Source: OMIW01 sp044235645
Lineage (GTDB): Bacteria > Bdellovibrionota_C > UBA2361 > OMIW01
Assembly (NCBI GenBank): GCA_044235645.1
Contig: JBIIHQ010000010.1
Location: 1 to 64,000 of the forward strand
DNA: 64,000 nucleotides
Direction: 5' to 3'
Below are positions 26,130 to 35,248 of the stretch, piece by piece (position 1 is the stretch's first letter; every line of letters begins with the position of its first letter). The notes below the pieces were generated by a model, which did not search any database, was not told the origin of the DNA, and saw only the letters and a list, made by a program, of their open reading frames with translations. Both the position numbers and the translations under genes were made by a program.

Positions 26130-26677
26130 GACCGCCCCTCTCCTTCAAGCTGCTCGGACGAACATTTCTCTGACAACGCCCTGATGCAATTCGCAAATGC
26201 ATCCCACGCAAGCATGATACAGGGGACACGGCTCGGATATCGTCGCATAGACTGTAGCATTACAGTATCGCCGAGCAGACCCGCATCCACCGCCCCGTTT
26301 GTGAGGGAAACCCCCTGGCTCGGGTCCCCCTGCATCATCGCCCGAAACGCAGCGAGCCGATCACAACACTCATCAAAGGAAAGGCCCGACATCAAATCAG
26401 CCATGAGCGAGGCAGATGCACGGTTGACCGCGCACCCATGGGCAAGCACCTGGAGGGCGAGCTTCTGATGAGAGGTATTCTGCACCTCGCCCTCAAGCCC
26501 TTGCGGCGTCTCCTCAAGTGCAATCGAAACCTCGACGGCATCGCCACACACAGGTCGGGTGTTGGTTCTCGTTACTGCAGGTTCGCTGATTGGTGCCGTC
26601 CCACGGGGATGGGAAACATGATCCGCAAAAAGCTCCGAATCTTCCTCCTCATCCCGCTCCGAATATCGCTCGAGCAT
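26126..26677 (-). CDS. SufU/IscU-like iron-sulfur scaffold or sulfur-transfer protein
   Basis: About 183 residues. The NifU_N/SufU fold is shown by an N-terminal helix with LFADHVSHPRG, the first ligand pair in PVCGDAVEV (CxD), the second Cys in HGCAVNRASASLMAD (canonical GCxxSxAS), and the third in RVPCIMLAWDAF. All three Cys and the Asp are retained. The N-terminal acidic stretch ERDEEEDSE is unusual. SufU acts with SufS as a Zn-bound sulfur acceptor in several lineages; IscU is a scaffold. No other suf/isc genes are nearby. It is coupled to the alkA-like glycosylase by a 4 bp overlap. The start at ATG 26677 or 26695 is unresolved. Confidence 0.82.
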   Translation of the reverse strand: MLERYSERDEEEDSELFADHVSHPRGTAPISEPAVTRTNTRPVCGDAVEVSIALEETPQGLEGEVQNTSHQKLALQVLAHGCAVNRASASLMADLMSGLSFDECCDRLAAFRAMMQGDPSQGVSLTNGAVDAGLLGDTVMLQSMRRYPSRVPCIMLAWDAFANCIRALSEKCSSEQLEGEGRS

Positions 26678-26806
26678 ATTCCTACCGTCCAACATTTCTT
26701 AATCTCCGCCCGATTACAGGGGGTTGCCGGGTGAATAAACGCGCCCTCCATTATATCACAGCCAGCTCCCCCCGAAAAAACCGAGCTCCACTGCCGCACC
26801 ATCATG

Positions 26807-26823
26807 GGGGCGGTGCCCCCACA
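26807..26823. repeat. Perfect hairpin upstream of the efflux operon
   Basis: TGGGGGC (26807-26813) and GCCCCCA (26817-26823) are perfect inverted repeats with a GGT loop, 83 bp before the efflux operon. There is no T-run on either side. It could be an operator or a leader hairpin. Confidence 0.4.
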
Positions 26824-26906
26824 GCCGAGATTGTGATACTCTCGCCGCAGTTAGCGCACGAACAAGGTGCTGGCTTCACTACTACGTTCCCCCTCGCAAG
26901 GCCACC

Positions 26907-28118
26907 ATGACCCCCCCGCTCCCATCGCAGCGTTCATCCTCGCGCCGCATCACCTTCACCGCCATCGCGGTCGCTCTTACCCTCGTTGTTATTCTCGCAG
27001 GGGTCAAGGCGGTCCAGGTAATGGGCCATATAGCTGAGGGTAAAAAAAAGGGCCCCCCTCCAACAACCGTGTCGACCCTCGTCGCAAACCCCGAAAACTG
27101 GGAGCCTGCACTCACACTCGTAGCCTCCTTGACGGCGGCCGAGGGAGCCATGTTGAGCACTGAGACCGCTGGAGTAGTCGCCAAGGTAATCAGCGATGGG
27201 GACCTGGGGAGCGAACGAGCGCTGCCAATTACCATCGAAGCAGGGACCCTTCTCCTCGAACTCGACGCGACGGTCGAACGCGCCGAGCTCGCGGCAGCGG
27301 AAGCTCGCTCCTGGGAAGCAAAAAAAGCGCTCGACCGAGCGGCGTTTCTCGCGCCACGTCAGGCAAGCTCCCGGTCAGAACTCGACCAGGCTGAGGCAAC
27401 TTTTCGGGCCCGCAGCGCAGAGGCTCATGCAATCGAAGCAAGAATCGCTCGCAAACAGATCCGCGCCCCTTTCCGTGGACAGCTCGGTATCCGACAGGTC
27501 AATGTTGGAAGCTATGTATCCCCGGGCACTCCGATCATACCCCTCTATCAACTCGATACAATGCACGCCGATTTCGCGGTACCACAGGACCAGGTCTCTC
27601 ATGTATTCCTCGGCCAGTCAGTGACCATTACCGTCGCAGGAGCGGAATCGTCATCAACCGAGCCCTCGCCCACGAAAGTCAAGGGGACTATCACTTCGAT
27701 CGATCCTCAGGTCGATCCGGATTCGCGCCTTTTGTCTGTTCGTGCGACTATCGCGAATCCCGACTTTCGCCTCCGTCCGGGAATGTTTGGCACCGCGACG
27801 ATTCCGCTCGGAAAGCCCGTGCCGGTCATTCCGGTCCCAGAGCCTGCGATTGCATTTGCACCTTATGGCAACAGCGTCTTTGTTATCAAAACTGCTCCAA
27901 CTCCCTCAACCTCCACTGCCCAATCGGCTGAAATTGAACAGAGATTCGTCACCCTCGGCGAGCGTCGCGGCGATCTCATCGCGGTCCTCTCGGGACTAGA
28001 GCCGGGTGACCGGTTCGTCAGTGCGGGTACGTTCCGACTTCGATCAGGAATGACCGTTTTCATCGATAATACCCTCCAGCCGAGCGCCGAAACTAACCCA
28101 AAACCACCACAAACGTAA
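26907..28118 (+). CDS. RND efflux periplasmic adaptor (membrane fusion protein)
   Basis: 403 residues. An N-terminal membrane anchor (AIAVALTLVVILAGVKAV, about 17-34) is followed by a beta-barrel/lipoyl/alpha-hairpin layout typical of AcrA/MexE adaptors. Lipoyl half-motifs include TAAEGAMLSTETAGVV, and the second half is IRAPFRGQLGIRQVNVGSYVSPG (key residues APFxGxLGxR...VGxYV). A helical hairpin (about 130-175) is formed by the Ala/Glu-rich segment. The start at ATG 26907 precedes the RND pump (46 bp) and TolC homolog, making a three-gene operon. Substrates are unknown. Confidence 0.92.
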   Translation: MTPPLPSQRSSSRRITFTAIAVALTLVVILAGVKAVQVMGHIAEGKKKGPPPTTVSTLVANPENWEPALTLVASLTAAEGAMLSTETAGVVAKVISDGDLGSERALPITIEAGTLLLELDATVERAELAAAEARSWEAKKALDRAAFLAPRQASSRSELDQAEATFRARSAEAHAIEARIARKQIRAPFRGQLGIRQVNVGSYVSPGTPIIPLYQLDTMHADFAVPQDQVSHVFLGQSVTITVAGAESSSTEPSPTKVKGTITSIDPQVDPDSRLLSVRATIANPDFRLRPGMFGTATIPLGKPVPVIPVPEPAIAFAPYGNSVFVIKTAPTPSTSTAQSAEIEQRFVTLGERRGDLIAVLSGLEPGDRFVSAGTFRLRSGMTVFIDNTLQPSAETNPKPPQT

Positions 28119-28163
28119 TTGAAGCGAAGCAATTTTAACCCGCAGCGCCACCTTCGGAGGGGT

Positions 28164-31100
28164 ATGTCTTTCACCGATATCTTCGTCAAACGGCCGGTTC
28201 TCGCGATATGCTGCAATCTCATCATCCTGATTGCAGGAGTGCGTGCGTACGACAACCTAACAACTCGCCAGTATCCCCGGAGCGATATTGCGGCAGTCAC
28301 GGTAACCACCGCCTACGTGGGTGCCGATGCGGACCTTGTCCGCGGATTTGTCACGACGCCTCTTGAGCGAGTGATCGCGAGCGCCGATGGTATTGATTAT
28401 CTCGAATCTTCGAGTGAGGAGGGACGCAGCACGATCACCGTTCGTCTCAAACTCAACTACGACACAAACGCAGCACTGACTCAGGTCCAATCAAAGGTTG
28501 CGCAGGTTCGAAACGATCTCCCGCCAGAGGCCGAGTCCCCCGTCATCAACGTCGAACTCGCGGACAATCGGTTCGCCTCAATGTATATTAGCTTTTTCTC
28601 TGATCAGCTCGAACAAAATCAGATAACGGATTACCTAACTCGGGTAGTGCAACCAAAACTAAGCGCCGTCGCTGGTGTGCAAAAAGCTGAGATCTTAGGG
28701 GCTCGGACCTTTGCAATGCGTGTTTGGCTGAAGGCTGACCGACTTGCCGCGCATGGTATCACCGCCCAAGAGGTCGCGCAGGCACTCCGAGCGAATAATT
28801 ATCTCACAGCGATTGGTTCAACCAAGGGCTCGGAGGTGACTGTTTCGCTGGCCGCGAATACTGATCTAAGGAGCGTCGAAGAATTTAAAAATCTCGTCGT
28901 TGTTCGCAGAGGTGATTCGTTAATTCGCCTGAACGATCTCGCTGATGTTGTGCTCGGCGCGGAGAACTACGATCAGGAGGTCCGCTTCGATGGCAAAACG
29001 GCAACCTTCATGGGGGTATGGGCACTGCCGACTGCCAATTCGCTCGATGTAGTAGCGGGGGTGCGCGCAGTCTTACCCGAGATAGAACGGGCCCTCCCAG
29101 CTGGGATGCGCCTCGCGATCCCGTACGATTCGACGATCTACATCCGCGACGCCATTAACGACGTTATTCGAACCTTGCTCGAGACCATTTTAATCGTAGT
29201 CGTTGTTATTTTCCTCTTCATTGGATCAATCCGGTCAGTGCTGGTCCCTGTGGTTGCCATCCCACTCTCACTCGTCGGAGCGATCGGCTTAATGTACGTG
29301 TTTGGCTTTTCAATTAATCTCCTGACGCTGCTCGCGATTGTGCTCTCTGTGGGTTTGGTGGTCGATGACGCGATCGTCATGCTCGAAAATGTCGAGCGTC
29401 ACATCCGCTCGGGAATGGCTCCCGTATCAGCAGCCATTACCGGCGCCCGGGAATTAGTCGGACCCACGGTAGCGATGACCCTCACCCTTGCGACCGTCTA
29501 CGCTCCGATCGGTTTACAGGGGGGGTTAACCGGCACGCTTTTTCGTGAATTTGCATTCACCCTCGCGGGTGCCGTGGTCGTCTCGGGGTTAGTTGCGCTA
29601 ACCCTATCGCCGATGATGTCATCCCGTCTGATCCGAGGTTCCGATCACGAATCGCCTCTTGCTACCACCATCAATCGAGGGTTTACCGCGTTGCAGCGGG
29701 GTTACCTGTGGATCCTTGATGTTATTCTTCCCTCCCGGGGGGTTTTGGCCGGAATAGGAGTAGGGGTCATTTTGTTGATCCCTCTTTTCTATGCGATGTC
29801 AGGCAAAGAGCTCGCTCCTCTCGAGGATCAGGGAGTTGTATTCGGGATTGTACAGGCAGCCCCCAACGCAACGATCGAACAGACAAGTCCAGCGGTCCGC
29901 CGGGTTTTCGAAGCGTATCGAAAGTTTCCCGAATACAACGTCAGCTTTCAGCTGACGAGCCCAACGGGAGGATTCTCCGGAATGCGCCTCAAGCCGTGGA
30001 GCGAGCGAAGCCGCACGGCGCAGCAGCTTCAGGAACAACTCTTTCCTCAATTCGGGATGATACCCGGGATTCGCGTAATCGCGACCACGCCTCCGGCGCT
30101 TCCAGGCGGGGGACAGTTCCCCGTGGAATTCGTGATCTCCTCAACAGATGAGCCCCGTCTGATTTTCGATTACGCAAATCAGATCGTAGCTGGAGCCATG
30201 GCATCAAAGAGCTTTATGTTCCTTGATGCCGACCTCAAGTACGATAAGCCGAGATCTGATCTTGTAATAAACCGCGATAAGGTGGGGCTGATGGGTCTCA
30301 ACCTCCAGCAGGTCGGCAGGGATCTCTCAACAATGCTCGGGGGGAATTACACTAACCGCTTCGCGGTTCTCGGAAGAAGTTACAAGGTTATTCCTCAGCT
30401 CGAACGGACAAGTCGCCTCACCCCCGATCAACTTCTTGCTCTCTACGTACCAGGACCGGCAAATCAACCGATTCCCTTGGCAAGCATCGCAGGCGTCAAG
30501 AACTCTGTGCAGCCCCGCCAGCTTAATCGCTTTCAGCAGCTTAATTCCGCGAAAATTCAGGGAGCGTTTATTCCGCGCCCCGACCTTACCCTCGACAAGG
30601 CGCTCGCGATTCTCGAGGCGGAAGCCGAAAAGGTGCTCCCCCGATCGTACGTCGTTGATTATGCTGGGGAGGCACGACAACTGCGCCGAGAGGGAAATAC
30701 CCTTGTGACTACCCTCATTTTGTCGGTCATTCTCATATATCTCGTGCTCGCTGCCCAATTTGAAAGTTTCCGCGATCCCCTCATCATTCTTCTGGGTTCA
30801 GTCCCTCTTGCTCTCTCAGGAGCTCTGGCGTTTCCTTTTCTCGAGTTTACCACGATAAATATATACTCTCAGGTGGGACTTGTTACCTTGGTGGGACTTG
30901 TCGCCAAAAATGGAATTCTGATCGTTGAGTTTGCCAATACCCGTAAGAACGAGGGAATGAGTAAGCTTCGCGCGGTTCGAGAGGCGGCGGCAACGAGACT
31001 TCGACCGATACTAATGACCTCCGTGGCGACCGTGGTCGGGCATTTTCCACTTATCCTCGCGTCAGGACCAGGAGCAGCTGCCCGTAACAGTATCGGTATT

Positions 31101-31205
31101 GTCCTTGTGACCGGAATGCTCGTAGGCACTTTTTTTACGCTGTTTCTCGTACCTTGCCTCTATGCAATAGTTTCGTCGGAAGCGGAGTCAGTGGCTTCCG
31201 AATAA
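28164..31205 (+). CDS. RND multidrug efflux transporter permease (HAE1 family)
   Basis: The inner-membrane pump of the tripartite system, 1013 residues. It has the usual 12 transmembrane helices and two large periplasmic loops. The proton-relay helix 4 reads VGLVVDDAIVMLENVERH, with the paired Asp. The start MSFTDIFVKRPVLA and the MexF/MdtB-like PLSLVGAIGLMYV and GLVAKNGILIVEFAN (helix 10) blocks are clear. ATG 28164 has GGAGGGG upstream and is preferred; a TTG at 28119 directly after the adaptor stop is an alternative. Closest in character to hydrophobic-drug/solvent exporters; exact substrate cannot be read. Confidence 0.94.
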   Translation: MSFTDIFVKRPVLAICCNLIILIAGVRAYDNLTTRQYPRSDIAAVTVTTAYVGADADLVRGFVTTPLERVIASADGIDYLESSSEEGRSTITVRLKLNYDTNAALTQVQSKVAQVRNDLPPEAESPVINVELADNRFASMYISFFSDQLEQNQITDYLTRVVQPKLSAVAGVQKAEILGARTFAMRVWLKADRLAAHGITAQEVAQALRANNYLTAIGSTKGSEVTVSLAANTDLRSVEEFKNLVVVRRGDSLIRLNDLADVVLGAENYDQEVRFDGKTATFMGVWALPTANSLDVVAGVRAVLPEIERALPAGMRLAIPYDSTIYIRDAINDVIRTLLETILIVVVVIFLFIGSIRSVLVPVVAIPLSLVGAIGLMYVFGFSINLLTLLAIVLSVGLVVDDAIVMLENVERHIRSGMAPVSAAITGARELVGPTVAMTLTLATVYAPIGLQGGLTGTLFREFAFTLAGAVVVSGLVALTLSPMMSSRLIRGSDHESPLATTINRGFTALQRGYLWILDVILPSRGVLAGIGVGVILLIPLFYAMSGKELAPLEDQGVVFGIVQAAPNATIEQTSPAVRRVFEAYRKFPEYNVSFQLTSPTGGFSGMRLKPWSERSRTAQQLQEQLFPQFGMIPGIRVIATTPPALPGGGQFPVEFVISSTDEPRLIFDYANQIVAGAMASKSFMFLDADLKYDKPRSDLVINRDKVGLMGLNLQQVGRDLSTMLGGNYTNRFAVLGRSYKVIPQLERTSRLTPDQLLALYVPGPANQPIPLASIAGVKNSVQPRQLNRFQQLNSAKIQGAFIPRPDLTLDKALAILEAEAEKVLPRSYVVDYAGEARQLRREGNTLVTTLILSVILIYLVLAAQFESFRDPLIILLGSVPLALSGALAFPFLEFTTINIYSQVGLVTLVGLVAKNGILIVEFANTRKNEGMSKLRAVREAAATRLRPILMTSVATVVGHFPLILASGPGAAARNSIGIVLVTGMLVGTFFTLFLVPCLYAIVSSEAESVASE

Positions 31206-31233
31206 TAGTTCCTTGCCTCATAGACAGGATCCC

Positions 31234-32583
31234 ATGACCTTTCCTCGCTGCATCCTACGCCGGTCGACAACGATCCGAACCCTCGGTCTCGTTCTATCTC
31301 CATTCGTGACGTGGGCTCTCGTCGCTGCGGAATCAACCCCCTCCCCGACCCCCTCCCCTCTCGAGGCGCCATATACGCTCGCTTCCGCCCTTGACAGAGC
31401 ACTCACGAGCAACTTCCAGGTTACTGAGGCGGAAAAGGAGCTTGAGAAGCAACAACATTCGGTTACGAATATCAGAGGCAAACTCCTCCCCCAACTCGGC
31501 GCGTCAGGATCATATGTGAAGACCGATACTGGATTGATTCCTGCGGTCGGGGACCGCGCGTTCGGAAATGCGACGAATTGGAACGGCGGTGTCGAGGTTT
31601 CCCAGTCGTTGTATTCAGGAGGATCGGGTCTCAATGCGCTCCGCAAGCAAGAGTTGCTGGCAGAGGCTGCATCGTGGGGGCTTCGAACAATCAGACAAAG
31701 GGTGACATTCGAGGCAAAAAAGGCCTTTTTTGATGTTCTACTCGCGAAACGAACTATTGAAGTGCAGGAGCAGCTCGTGAAGCTCCGCGAACAGACTCTC
31801 GAATCGGAACGAAACAAATTTGCCGCCGGGACAATATCGCACTTTGAGGTTCTCCGTGCAGAGGTCGCTCTTGCTAATAGTCGCACACCACTTATTCAGG
31901 CGACTAACGCTCTGAGCCTCAGCCGCGAGGAGTTAAAGCGGGTACTGGCGTTGCCAGTGGGCGACCTCGAGATCGAGGGTACCCTGGCAAGAGACACTCT
32001 CCCCCTCACCTCAATCGATGATGCACGGTCTGCAGCACTGATCCGTCGTCCGGACCTGAGACAATTGCAGCTCCTCGTGGATGCTCAAAAGAGGGGGGTG
32101 AGGGTCCAGCTGGCCGAATACCTCCCCAAGATAACCGCCTACTCGAACTACACCTACCGAAATAATCCGTTTGGAGGAAGCGGCACTCTTGAAGGGTGGC
32201 AGGTGGGCGTGCGGGGTACCTGGAATATCTTCGACAGCTTCACCCGTGAAGGGGCTGTTGCGGCTGCCCGAACTGACCACCAGATTGCCGAGATCGACCA
32301 GGAGCGACTTCAACAGGAGATCGCGGTCGAGGTAGCACAGGCGATGCTCTCCTGGGCCGAAGCTGAGCAGCTCCTCAATGCTTCACAACAGGTCGTCACT
32401 CAGGCAGCCGAGAGTGAGCGCCTCGCTCGGGCTCGGCTCGAGGTCGGAGCTGCCACTCAGCTCGATGTCCTTGATGCCCAGGTGCAGCTCACGGAAGCGC
32501 GAACCACCGAGATCACCGCCCTCCACAAGCTTAACCTTACCAAGGCAACCATCGAACGGGCGGTCGGCGGGTTCGAGGAGTAA
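31234..32583 (+). CDS. TolC-family outer membrane efflux protein
   Basis: 449 residues with an N-terminal signal peptide (TLGLVLSPFVTWALVAAES, about 16-34). Two TolC/OEP repeats follow (about 50-240 and 255-445), marked by the ERNKFAAGTISHFEVLRAEVALAN and SERLARARLEVGAATQLDVLDAQVQL type blocks (key residues GxxxxxxVLxAxxxL). It completes the MFP-RND-OMF operon by forming the outer-membrane channel. The start at ATG 31234 gives the signal peptide; 28 bp separate it from the pump gene. A perfect hairpin follows the stop. Confidence 0.92.
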   Translation: MTFPRCILRRSTTIRTLGLVLSPFVTWALVAAESTPSPTPSPLEAPYTLASALDRALTSNFQVTEAEKELEKQQHSVTNIRGKLLPQLGASGSYVKTDTGLIPAVGDRAFGNATNWNGGVEVSQSLYSGGSGLNALRKQELLAEAASWGLRTIRQRVTFEAKKAFFDVLLAKRTIEVQEQLVKLREQTLESERNKFAAGTISHFEVLRAEVALANSRTPLIQATNALSLSREELKRVLALPVGDLEIEGTLARDTLPLTSIDDARSAALIRRPDLRQLQLLVDAQKRGVRVQLAEYLPKITAYSNYTYRNNPFGGSGTLEGWQVGVRGTWNIFDSFTREGAVAAARTDHQIAEIDQERLQQEIAVEVAQAMLSWAEAEQLLNASQQVVTQAAESERLARARLEVGAATQLDVLDAQVQLTEARTTEITALHKLNLTKATIERAVGGFEE

Positions 32584-32599
32584 TCACGCGAGCGTGATT
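32582..32599 (+). terminator. Perfect hairpin after the efflux operon
   Basis: AATCACGC (32582-32589) and GCGTGATT (32592-32599) are perfect inverted repeats that begin at the stop codon. No T-run follows, so it may slow transcription or act as a barrier between convergent genes rather than being a classical terminator. Confidence 0.5.
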
Positions 32600-32655
32600 C
32601 CCCGACCCCTCCGATTTTCATGTGCTCCATGGACTCCCGCTTGAACCGTTTCTCC

Positions 32656-34593
32656 CTATAACCACCGACGTTTTCTCTTCCGCGGGGTGCTCGTCGCTGT
32701 CGGCGTGGATGTAGCTGTCGCGGTCCTCGTCGGGGTAGCGGTTGCTGTTCGCGTCGCCGTCGCTGTTGGCACCAAGGTCGGAGTTGCACTCGGTGTTACC
32801 GTGTAGGTTGCCGTTGGTGTTCGGGTGGCTGTTGCAGTGGCAGTAACCGTTGCGGTAGGTGTCGATGTTGCCGTCGCAGTGGCTGTCGGCGTCCCAGTAG
32901 CTGTTGCCGTTCGGGTTGGCGTCGCCGTTGGACTCGCCGTCACCGTCGCCGTTGGGGTCCACGTCGGCGTTCGTGTCGGTGTTGCACTCGGCGTGGCCGT
33001 TGCGGTTGCGGTTGAAGTCGCCGTTGCGCGAGCAACTGCCTCGAAGGTGAGGGGCGCCAGATTTTCGATCACTACCGCGGTTTGCGAGGCGGGAACAAAC
33101 TGGTAGGTCGCCGATGTTGGCACTACCTGAGCGACCGCTCCCTCAGCGATTGGCGTTGACACAAACTCACCAAGATTATTCGTGAGGACCGTCGCCGATG
33201 AGCCATCAGCAGAGATGATAACGGGAACCGCCCCAACGGGGGTTTGATTCGCCCGAATGACCCCTCTCACCGGATAGGTGAATGTCGCAGATTGGGCCGC
33301 ACGCAGTGCCTGATAGCTATCGAGGTTTCCTCCTGTCCCGACCTTCCCAAGGAGCGATGAGCGAGTAACCACTGATTGCCGGATTATCCCCTTGATTTGG
33401 CTCGCCGTCTTTGGCTGATAGCTCTGAATTAATCCGACAACCCCCGACACAAAAGGGGTCGATGCGCTCGTGCCTGAGAAACTTTGGTAATTCCCCGCCG
33501 TCCCATCATAGCCGACCGGAAAGGCCCCAATAATATTGACTCCGGGAGCCGCCAGATCGACCGATTGGCCACTATTCGAAAACGATGCAAGATTCCCATC
33601 AGAGGAGATCGCCCCTACCGATATGACTGACGACAGCTCTTGAGAGAGCCCTGCTGGATACAAGGGAAAGGTGTCGCTCGACCGTCCCTCATTCCCTGCA
33701 GCGGCGACCGTAACAACATCGACAGCCTCTGCAGCGGCTATTGCATCAGCCTCTGCCTGACTCCGCTCTGAACCGCCGTACGACATGTTCATTACGACGA
33801 CATTAATACCTCGCTGACGGAGACGCACCACATAATCAATTGCAGCGATTGCCGAGCTCAGCGAGCCAGTGCCTGCTGCGTCAAACACCTTAAGAGGCAG
33901 AATGGTGCAGTTCCAACACACACCCGTTACACCAGCGCCATTGTTCGATGCCGCTGCCGCGACCGAAGCGACCTGGGTGCCGTGCCCATGGTCGTCCTGA
34001 GGATAGTTGTCACCGTTAGCAAAATCCCACCCGTATACGTCGTCGACAAAACCGTTGGCATCATCGTCGATCCAGTTCCCCGCTATCTCACCCGGGTTTT
34101 TCCATATTTTAGAGGCAAGGTCGGGATGGGTGATGTCCACCCCCGTGTCCAGCACCGCGATAACAACCCCAGCCGACCCCTGGGTAATATCCCATGCCTG
34201 CGGCCCCTGAATACCCGGGGATCCTTTTAATCCCCAACTCGCGGGATCCGTCCAAAGGGAATCATTCGGTGTTATCGAGAGTGAAAGGGGAAGATCCCGC
34301 TCAACATAGGAAACCTCCGGTAGCGCACGGATCTTCGACTGCTCAATTCCATCCGCCTCTACCAGAGCGGAGTGACTGGAGGGAAAGTGCATCAACACCG
34401 AAGCTCCCCCCTGCGAGAGCCGCCGAAGTATCGCACGATCCGCTACGTCTCTAAGATCCTCCGACCGAAAACCTACCAAGTACCTGTGTTCCCCGAGTGC
34501 CCGTTTGGGGGATCCTCCTACCACACTAACACACACAAGAAAAAAACAAGCAACGGAACCCACCGCCCTCACGACATTTTTTATCAGCCCCAT
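32656..34593 (-). CDS. Secreted subtilisin-like serine protease (S8) with Thr/Pro/Ala-rich C-terminal stalk
   Basis: 645 residues. A signal peptide (VRAVGSVACFFLVCVSVVGG, about 8-27) is followed by an inhibitor-like prodomain (YLVGFRSEDLRDV...; about 38-115). The peptidase S8 domain shows catalytic Asp in VIAVLDTGVDITHPDL, His in DDHGHGTQVASVAA, the oxyanion Asn in VTVAAAGNEGRS, and Ser in SGTSASTPFVSGVVGL. A beta-rich region (about 450-520) precedes a tail of about 115 residues that alternates T, P and A, and then a short basic end RKRKRRWL. Such stalks usually place an enzyme away from the cell surface. The ATG 34593 is preceded by AAGGGGGA. It converges with the efflux operon. Confidence 0.9.
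   Translation of the reverse strand: MGLIKNVVRAVGSVACFFLVCVSVVGGSPKRALGEHRYLVGFRSEDLRDVADRAILRRLSQGGASVLMHFPSSHSALVEADGIEQSKIRALPEVSYVERDLPLSLSITPNDSLWTDPASWGLKGSPGIQGPQAWDITQGSAGVVIAVLDTGVDITHPDLASKIWKNPGEIAGNWIDDDANGFVDDVYGWDFANGDNYPQDDHGHGTQVASVAAAASNNGAGVTGVCWNCTILPLKVFDAAGTGSLSSAIAAIDYVVRLRQRGINVVVMNMSYGGSERSQAEADAIAAAEAVDVVTVAAAGNEGRSSDTFPLYPAGLSQELSSVISVGAISSDGNLASFSNSGQSVDLAAPGVNIIGAFPVGYDGTAGNYQSFSGTSASTPFVSGVVGLIQSYQPKTASQIKGIIRQSVVTRSSLLGKVGTGGNLDSYQALRAAQSATFTYPVRGVIRANQTPVGAVPVIISADGSSATVLTNNLGEFVSTPIAEGAVAQVVPTSATYQFVPASQTAVVIENLAPLTFEAVARATATSTATATATPSATPTRTPTWTPTATVTASPTATPTRTATATGTPTATATATSTPTATVTATATATRTPTATYTVTPSATPTLVPTATATRTATATPTRTATATSTPTATSTPRKRKRRWL
32683..33027 (-). 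repeat. Low-complexity Thr/Pro/Ala coding repeat in the protease tail
   Basis: Imperfect short-period repeat of units such as TATATPT and TATSTPT, about 115 codons long, inside the protease gene. Codons vary (ACN and GCN alternate), so it is maintained at protein level and not a recent simple-sequence expansion. Confidence 0.85.
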
Positions 34594-34793
34594 ACTCCCC
34601 CTTACATCAAACATACTACCTCGCCGAGATGGTACGTTTTCAGATGGAGAATAGTTCCGCTGAAGCGATGTCATCACCCACTGAATACGCAGTGAGTTGG
34701 ATGCGACTAAAATCAAGAACGAATTAGGTTTTTTGTATTTTAAATGTAACCAGTTATATCTGGCGTGTTCAGTAGAGAGTACTGGGAGTTTTT

Positions 34794-35210
34794 TTATTTA
34801 ATCGCCCACTCGACCGTTATAGCCTCCTCGATGAGACCCAACTCCTCAAGGACATAATTCATAACCTCCGCATCATCATTAAATCCCGACGCGAAATCGA
34901 GATCCGAAAAGCTATCGTCTCCTGAAACAAAATACCGAAGCGCACCTACAACGAGAGATCGGTGCCTCTCCGAAAGATGCGGATAACGATCCAGCAGCAG
35001 GGAAGCTCGATCATAGAGTTCACGAACGAGCTCCCGATTGACGAGAGGACGCTCGTCTACCTCCCTTAATACCCCATCGTAAAAACCCTCAAGTTCCTCC
35101 CGAAGCTGCGGAACCGTGTGTGGCGGAAGAGCCTCACACAATCGACGAAAGTGGGATGCGGCCCTCGGAGGAAATGTCGGTAACCGAAATGTGCGTGACT
35201 GTTTAAACAT
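34794..35210 (-). CDS. DUF1232 (YkvA)-like helical protein
   Basis: About 138 residues. The C-terminal ALRYFVSGDDSFSDLDFASG and FNDDAEVMNYVLEELG (about 87-122) resembles the DUF1232 core (ALxYFxxPxDxxPDxxPxxGxxDDxxVL), though the proline residues are replaced. The N-terminal part (LPPHTVPQLREELEGFYDGVL) is helical. Function unknown; family members are small proteins, sometimes membrane-associated, but no membrane helix is seen here. The start at ATG 35210 or 35237 is uncertain. Same strand as the downstream protease and the upstream K+ channel gene (38 bp). Confidence 0.55.
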   Translation of the reverse strand: MFKQSRTFRLPTFPPRAASHFRRLCEALPPHTVPQLREELEGFYDGVLREVDERPLVNRELVRELYDRASLLLDRYPHLSERHRSLVVGALRYFVSGDDSFSDLDFASGFNDDAEVMNYVLEELGLIEEAITVEWAIK

Positions 35211-35248
35211 CGACCATTTCCCAAAACTGCAGCCCACAATCAGCTGCT

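Noticed and set aside
32683..33027. Possible CRISPR or tandem-repeat array
   Set aside because: The repeat is short-period coding DNA for Thr/Pro/Ala in the protease; there are no spacers or constant direct repeats.
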